Below are positions 45,213 to 45,334 of a stretch of 45,334 nucleotides of DNA, one piece after another. The position numbers were made by a program, and so were the translations under genes. The notes beneath the pieces are model-generated. The model did no database searches and was not told the DNA's origin. It saw nothing but the letters and a program-made list of their open reading frames with translations. Origin of the DNA: Microcoleus sp. bin48.metabat.b7b8b9.023 (GTDB taxonomy: Bacteria > Cyanobacteriota > Cyanobacteriia > Cyanobacteriales > Microcoleaceae). Positions within the stretch are counted from its first letter, which is position 1. Each line of letters begins with the position of its first letter. The stretch lies in contig NZ_JAAFKG010000041.1 in the NCBI RefSeq assembly GCF_013299185.1, forward strand, positions 29,703 through 75,036, in the 5' to 3' direction.

Positions 45213-45334
45213 TGTCATGAATTATTCGCGGGGGGTTCCACGGTCATGTTTGGCATGATCTCGCTCTACGACGAGGCAAAAAACTGTGAGACAACTGGTT
45301 TCATTGGGAAAGGCTCCAATCTCATCAGATTTGG
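45213..45334. other. Right edge of the window, no feature seen
   Basis: No Toprim-like or gyrB-like continuation is evident in the three forward frames, and no other gene start is clear. Confidence 0.4.

Noticed and set aside
44310..45334. gyrB truncation as a simple frameshift
   Set aside because: The bases after 45180 were read in the other forward frames and none resumes the expected GyrB sequence, so a single frameshift does not explain the ending.

Overview
The window looks like chromosome from a filamentous cyanobacterium of the Oscillatoriales (Microcoleus/Oscillatoria-like). The evidence is a Ycf3 photosystem I assembly gene, very frequent HIP1-type GCGATCGC/CGATCG sites, abundant short tandem repeats (ATTGGGA, CCCCATT, CTAAAAT, AACTATC types), several families of dispersed palindromes, and cyanobacterial multi-domain signalling proteins. 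The genus is inferred from overall character, not from a marker gene.

Layout. 1-310 is a tandem array of a 58-bp unit. 655-1755 (-) is ruvB, divergent from a 187-aa hypothetical gene. 2534-14718 (+) is a polysaccharide cluster: ABC permease (Wzm type), ABC ATPase with a C-terminal sugar-binding-like domain (Wzt type), a methyltransferase with a coiled-coil tail, a ~1785-aa enzyme combining sulfotransferase, coiled coil, two GT2 domains and one GT4 domain, a small methyltransferase and a GT4 glycosyltransferase. 14868-15857 (-) holds gatC and ycf3. 16398-18662 is an AT-rich accessory patch: a GT2 rhamnosyltransferase-like gene between two remnants of one transposase, then a methyltransferase. 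19225-23652 holds a conserved membrane protein, a DUF4177-like small protein, a SpoIID-domain exported protein and rnz. 23829-28879 is accessory: a small hypothetical gene, a hicB-hicA-hypothetical operon and a NACHT NTPase with HEAT repeats. 29047-31863 is secA. It is followed by a DUF3288-like gene, a kinase-like/WD40 protein lacking the ATP-anchoring lysine, msrP, a 2056-aa Ser/Thr kinase-ATPase-GAF-histidine kinase-receiver protein, miaA, and a GyrB-like gene that stops before the Toprim domain.

How the genes fit together. The export cluster resembles the ABC-dependent O9a-type O-antigen logic of E. coli, where a coiled-coil methyltransferase (WbdD) caps the chain, a multi-domain glycosyltransferase (WbdA) polymerises it, and Wzt recognises the capped end. 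Here the methyltransferase and the giant glycosyltransferase both carry a coiled coil followed by a similar short Trp-rich tail, and the giant enzyme's coiled coil is built from five 28-residue units. A chain-length ruler is an inference from this architecture. It is the most interesting candidate system in the window; the NACHT-HEAT protein next to a HicBA module is the second.

The non-coding DNA is dominated by repeats: GGTACGT(A/T)GTTG palindromes (of which the 1-310 array is an amplified form), GTAGTGAGGACTTTAGTCC palindromes, GTAGGGTGCGTCGC palindromes, a GATCCCCCT element, ~100-bp MITE-like elements and short tandem repeats that reach several start codons. I saw no tRNA, rRNA or CRISPR array.
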